A DNA stretch of 64,000 nt from Nomia melanderi. Lineage: Eukaryota > Arthropoda > Insecta > Hymenoptera > Halictidae. The DNA lies in contig NC_135010.1 of assembly GCF_051020985.1 (NCBI RefSeq), forward strand, positions 13,762,001 through 13,826,000. Reading direction: 5' to 3'. Shown here one piece after another: positions 62,091-64,000 of this stretch (the stretch's first letter is position 1; each line of letters opens with the position of its first letter). Both the position numbers and the translations under genes were made by a program. The notes beneath the pieces are model-generated. The model was not told where the DNA came from. It saw only the letters and a program-made list of their open reading frames with translations, and searched no databases.

Positions 62091-62125
62091 GCGGCGGCGG
62101 CGGCGGTGGCGGCGGCGGCGGCGGG
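62091..62125. repeat. GGC trinucleotide-rich repeat
   Basis: Tandem GGC/CGG units with one interruption. Confidence 0.8.
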
Positions 62126-64000
62126 TGCACGCGCAACGACACGTTGCACAAACGAAAGTGGCCGCGAAGTGAATGAAAACGCGGGCAGTCGTACTGCGCA
62201 GCGTTACGATATAGACACCGCGCGGAATCACGAGGGGAAGCTTATTGTTACAGAGCCATTCGCGGCTTGTTCGAGATTCGGCGGCCCGAAGCCGCGGCAA
62301 CGCTAAAATATATGACCCCGTCAGATAAATCTTACTCACATCCGTACCAGAATAAGTCAGCGACTCATTGCCAAGGTGATTCGCGCGAATTCTGTTCTCG
62401 GCAACGTTCGATCCCCGATTTTCCCGTTTATTTTCACTGATCGCGCGCCGATCGACGCCGCGCGTATCGGGAAACGCTCGACGATTGATCTTCCGCTCGT
62501 TCCGCTCGCGAGTCAGGGAATCGAGGGACGCGTCCTCCCCGGGTTCCGACGATTCCCGTCGGGCGAGGAGGACTCGTCGCGGGTCCAGCGTAAAATCCGA
62601 AAACGGACGCGGCTGTTTACGACAGGCTGTCTTGCGTGTCGCGACGCACCGCGCCGCCACGCCGTTGGCCGAGCATGCCAAACTCTTGTCGAGTTATGTC
62701 ATGCTTTCGTGGCAGTTCTGCGCAGCCTTCCTGGCCGGCTCGGAATCTAATTCGCGTTATTAGCGCTTCCCTGTTACGTAAACGCGAAAAACGAAACGTC
62801 CCCGACAGATCCGCCGGTTTCCATCGGAAATGAGGCGTGAACGTTGCTCGGGTGCGTTCACCCTGCGCCGTTTCGCGCGACGAGCCGCGCGATTTAAAGA
62901 AACGCCGGGCCCGACGCCGGAAACGAGCCCGAGCTCAGACGCGATCGATCTTCCGGCCCGGCGAGCGTTTTATTCTAATCCCCGAAGGAAATTGCGAGAC
63001 GCGCGGCAGAAACGTCTCGCCGGCTGGCTCCTAAAAAGACGGGAACACGTGTTCCAGGCCTCTTCCGCGTCCCGGGGAGAGCCGTGTCCGCGTTTCATAA
63101 ACGATAATCGCGATAATTAAAGCGGAATAGCGGGCAACCTCTCGCGGAACGCATCTTAATAGCGGCGGGCCGAGTTAAACGCGCATTTGTCTTCGCGTAA
63201 CCATGTTGCCCCGCAATTTCTTGCGCTGTTTCAGCCGCGGCCGGCTCTAATAGCGATGGAAGCGGCCAGCGTTTCCGGAAACGTAGCGTGTTTTACGTGT
63301 TGAGCGCCGCGTGTACCACAGGTGGTACCTATAAAATATAACCGCATGATGTCAGAGCGTATAAACATCGCGGAAAGCTTACAATGTTGGACAATTCCGT
63401 TCCGGAGAACAATGTAGTCGGCCGACGACGTTCGACTTAATTATCCTAATACATCCCAAACGAACTCGTCTTCGGAAACGTTCCCCGTCCCTCGAGCGAC
63501 TGGAATAATCGATGAGCAAAGGTTCAATCGACGTAATCGAAACCGCTGATACCGTCGAAACGAACGCGACCATTAACATTCGTTGCGAAATGCGGCTGTG
63601 CTACACGATTTACACACTCGACGCTTTATCAAGGACTGGGAAGGGCCGCGAATCGTTTCCTTTTCATCGATAACGAAAACGTTTTGCAAGCAGTCGAAGA
63701 ATTACTTTCGACTATCGCTTTAACGCGTGGATTGCCAAAGAATCTGTCGAAACTGCGAAAATCCGTCGCGCAACGCTCTCTCGATCTGCTCGCGTCTCGA
63801 CGCAACAGAATTCACTCTTAAATCTGCAGGAAGTGTCTTCCAAATTCAGCCAGCAAGACAGTCGAAACGTTACGGTTCGCGGAAAGTTTCCCAGCGTTCG
63901 AGATGCTCCGAAGGGATTCTCGGATTACCCGAAAAGGGAGCATTCGAAAGGTATCTCGCAGCCGCGCCGGTGTTCGATCGTGTTCGAAGGGAAGTCCTCG

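Larger units (their letters stand above)
45719..64000 (+). other. Presumed intron following the Cys-rich exon; gene-poor CpG-rich DNA
   Basis: No exon continuing with KIC..CKC or any PET/LIM cysteine pattern was found in this 18.3 kb. Content seen: TTAA-flanked elements (47782, 54072, 59306), a GGAC repeat, a GGC repeat near 62091-62125, a possible first-exon region near 49.6-49.9 kb, and the compact ORF at 60067. Other long frames appear to be chance openings. Confidence 0.5.

Noticed and set aside
1..64000. CRISPR arrays, bacterial operons, phage genes
   Set aside because: No regularly spaced direct repeats of that type; gene structure is eukaryotic throughout.

Overview
The window looks like nuclear DNA of an insect, most likely a bee or another hymenopteran. 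Its genes are intron-rich with standard GT-AG splice sites, and three of them have clear animal orthologues (DEF8, SRRM1, POLR3D). A fourth shows the N-terminal signature of the PET/LIM protein Prickle. There are no bacterial operons, CRISPR arrays, rRNAs or convincing tRNAs. The species call is an inference from gene structure and from the mosaic base composition.

Region 1 (about 1-14 kb) is AT-rich and gene-dense. Minus-strand genes are a partial small secreted protein (473-746) and a complete DEF8 orthologue (1305-3309, six exons, 462 aa predicted). A divergent spacer of about 1.8 kb holds CTCF-like GATGGCG/CGCCATCTAG motifs. Plus-strand SRRM1 follows (5141-11538, fifteen coding exons, 1201 aa predicted), with an N-terminal PWI domain and very long RS-rich tails. 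Minus-strand POLR3D/RPC4 (12210-13792, seven exons, 397 aa predicted) converges on it.

Region 2 (about 14.4-64 kb) is CpG-rich and gene-poor. Its backbone appears to be the 5' part of one large plus-strand gene, probably prickle (pk). A short first coding exon (17075-17119, 15 codons) and a giant alternative first exon (39830-42430, 867 codons) both end in phase 0 at good donors. Both can join the small exon 45633-45718, which carries the Cys-rich GQPCLQC...CSGF..H.WR signature found at the N terminus of PRICKLE3, testin and LMCD1. This resembles the Drosophila Pk (short) and Spiny-legs (long) isoform design. The PET and LIM exons are not visible and should lie beyond 64 kb. The giant N-terminal extension is a polyampholyte with about fourteen imperfect copies of a roughly 13-residue repeat centred on RKxSFK, a PKC-like basophilic kinase site. 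This is the most interesting item in the window.

A compact 78-codon ORF with a strong start context (60067-60303) sits inside the following intron and is unidentified. Both regions are peppered with short AT-rich elements of about 140-245 bp. They have terminal inverted repeats, often CCCTTTGCACTCC or similar, abutting TTAA, as expected of non-autonomous piggyBac-like MITEs. Some share a TTAA with a neighbour or are nested. Most other long open frames in the CpG-rich part are chance openings caused by the scarcity of stop codons.
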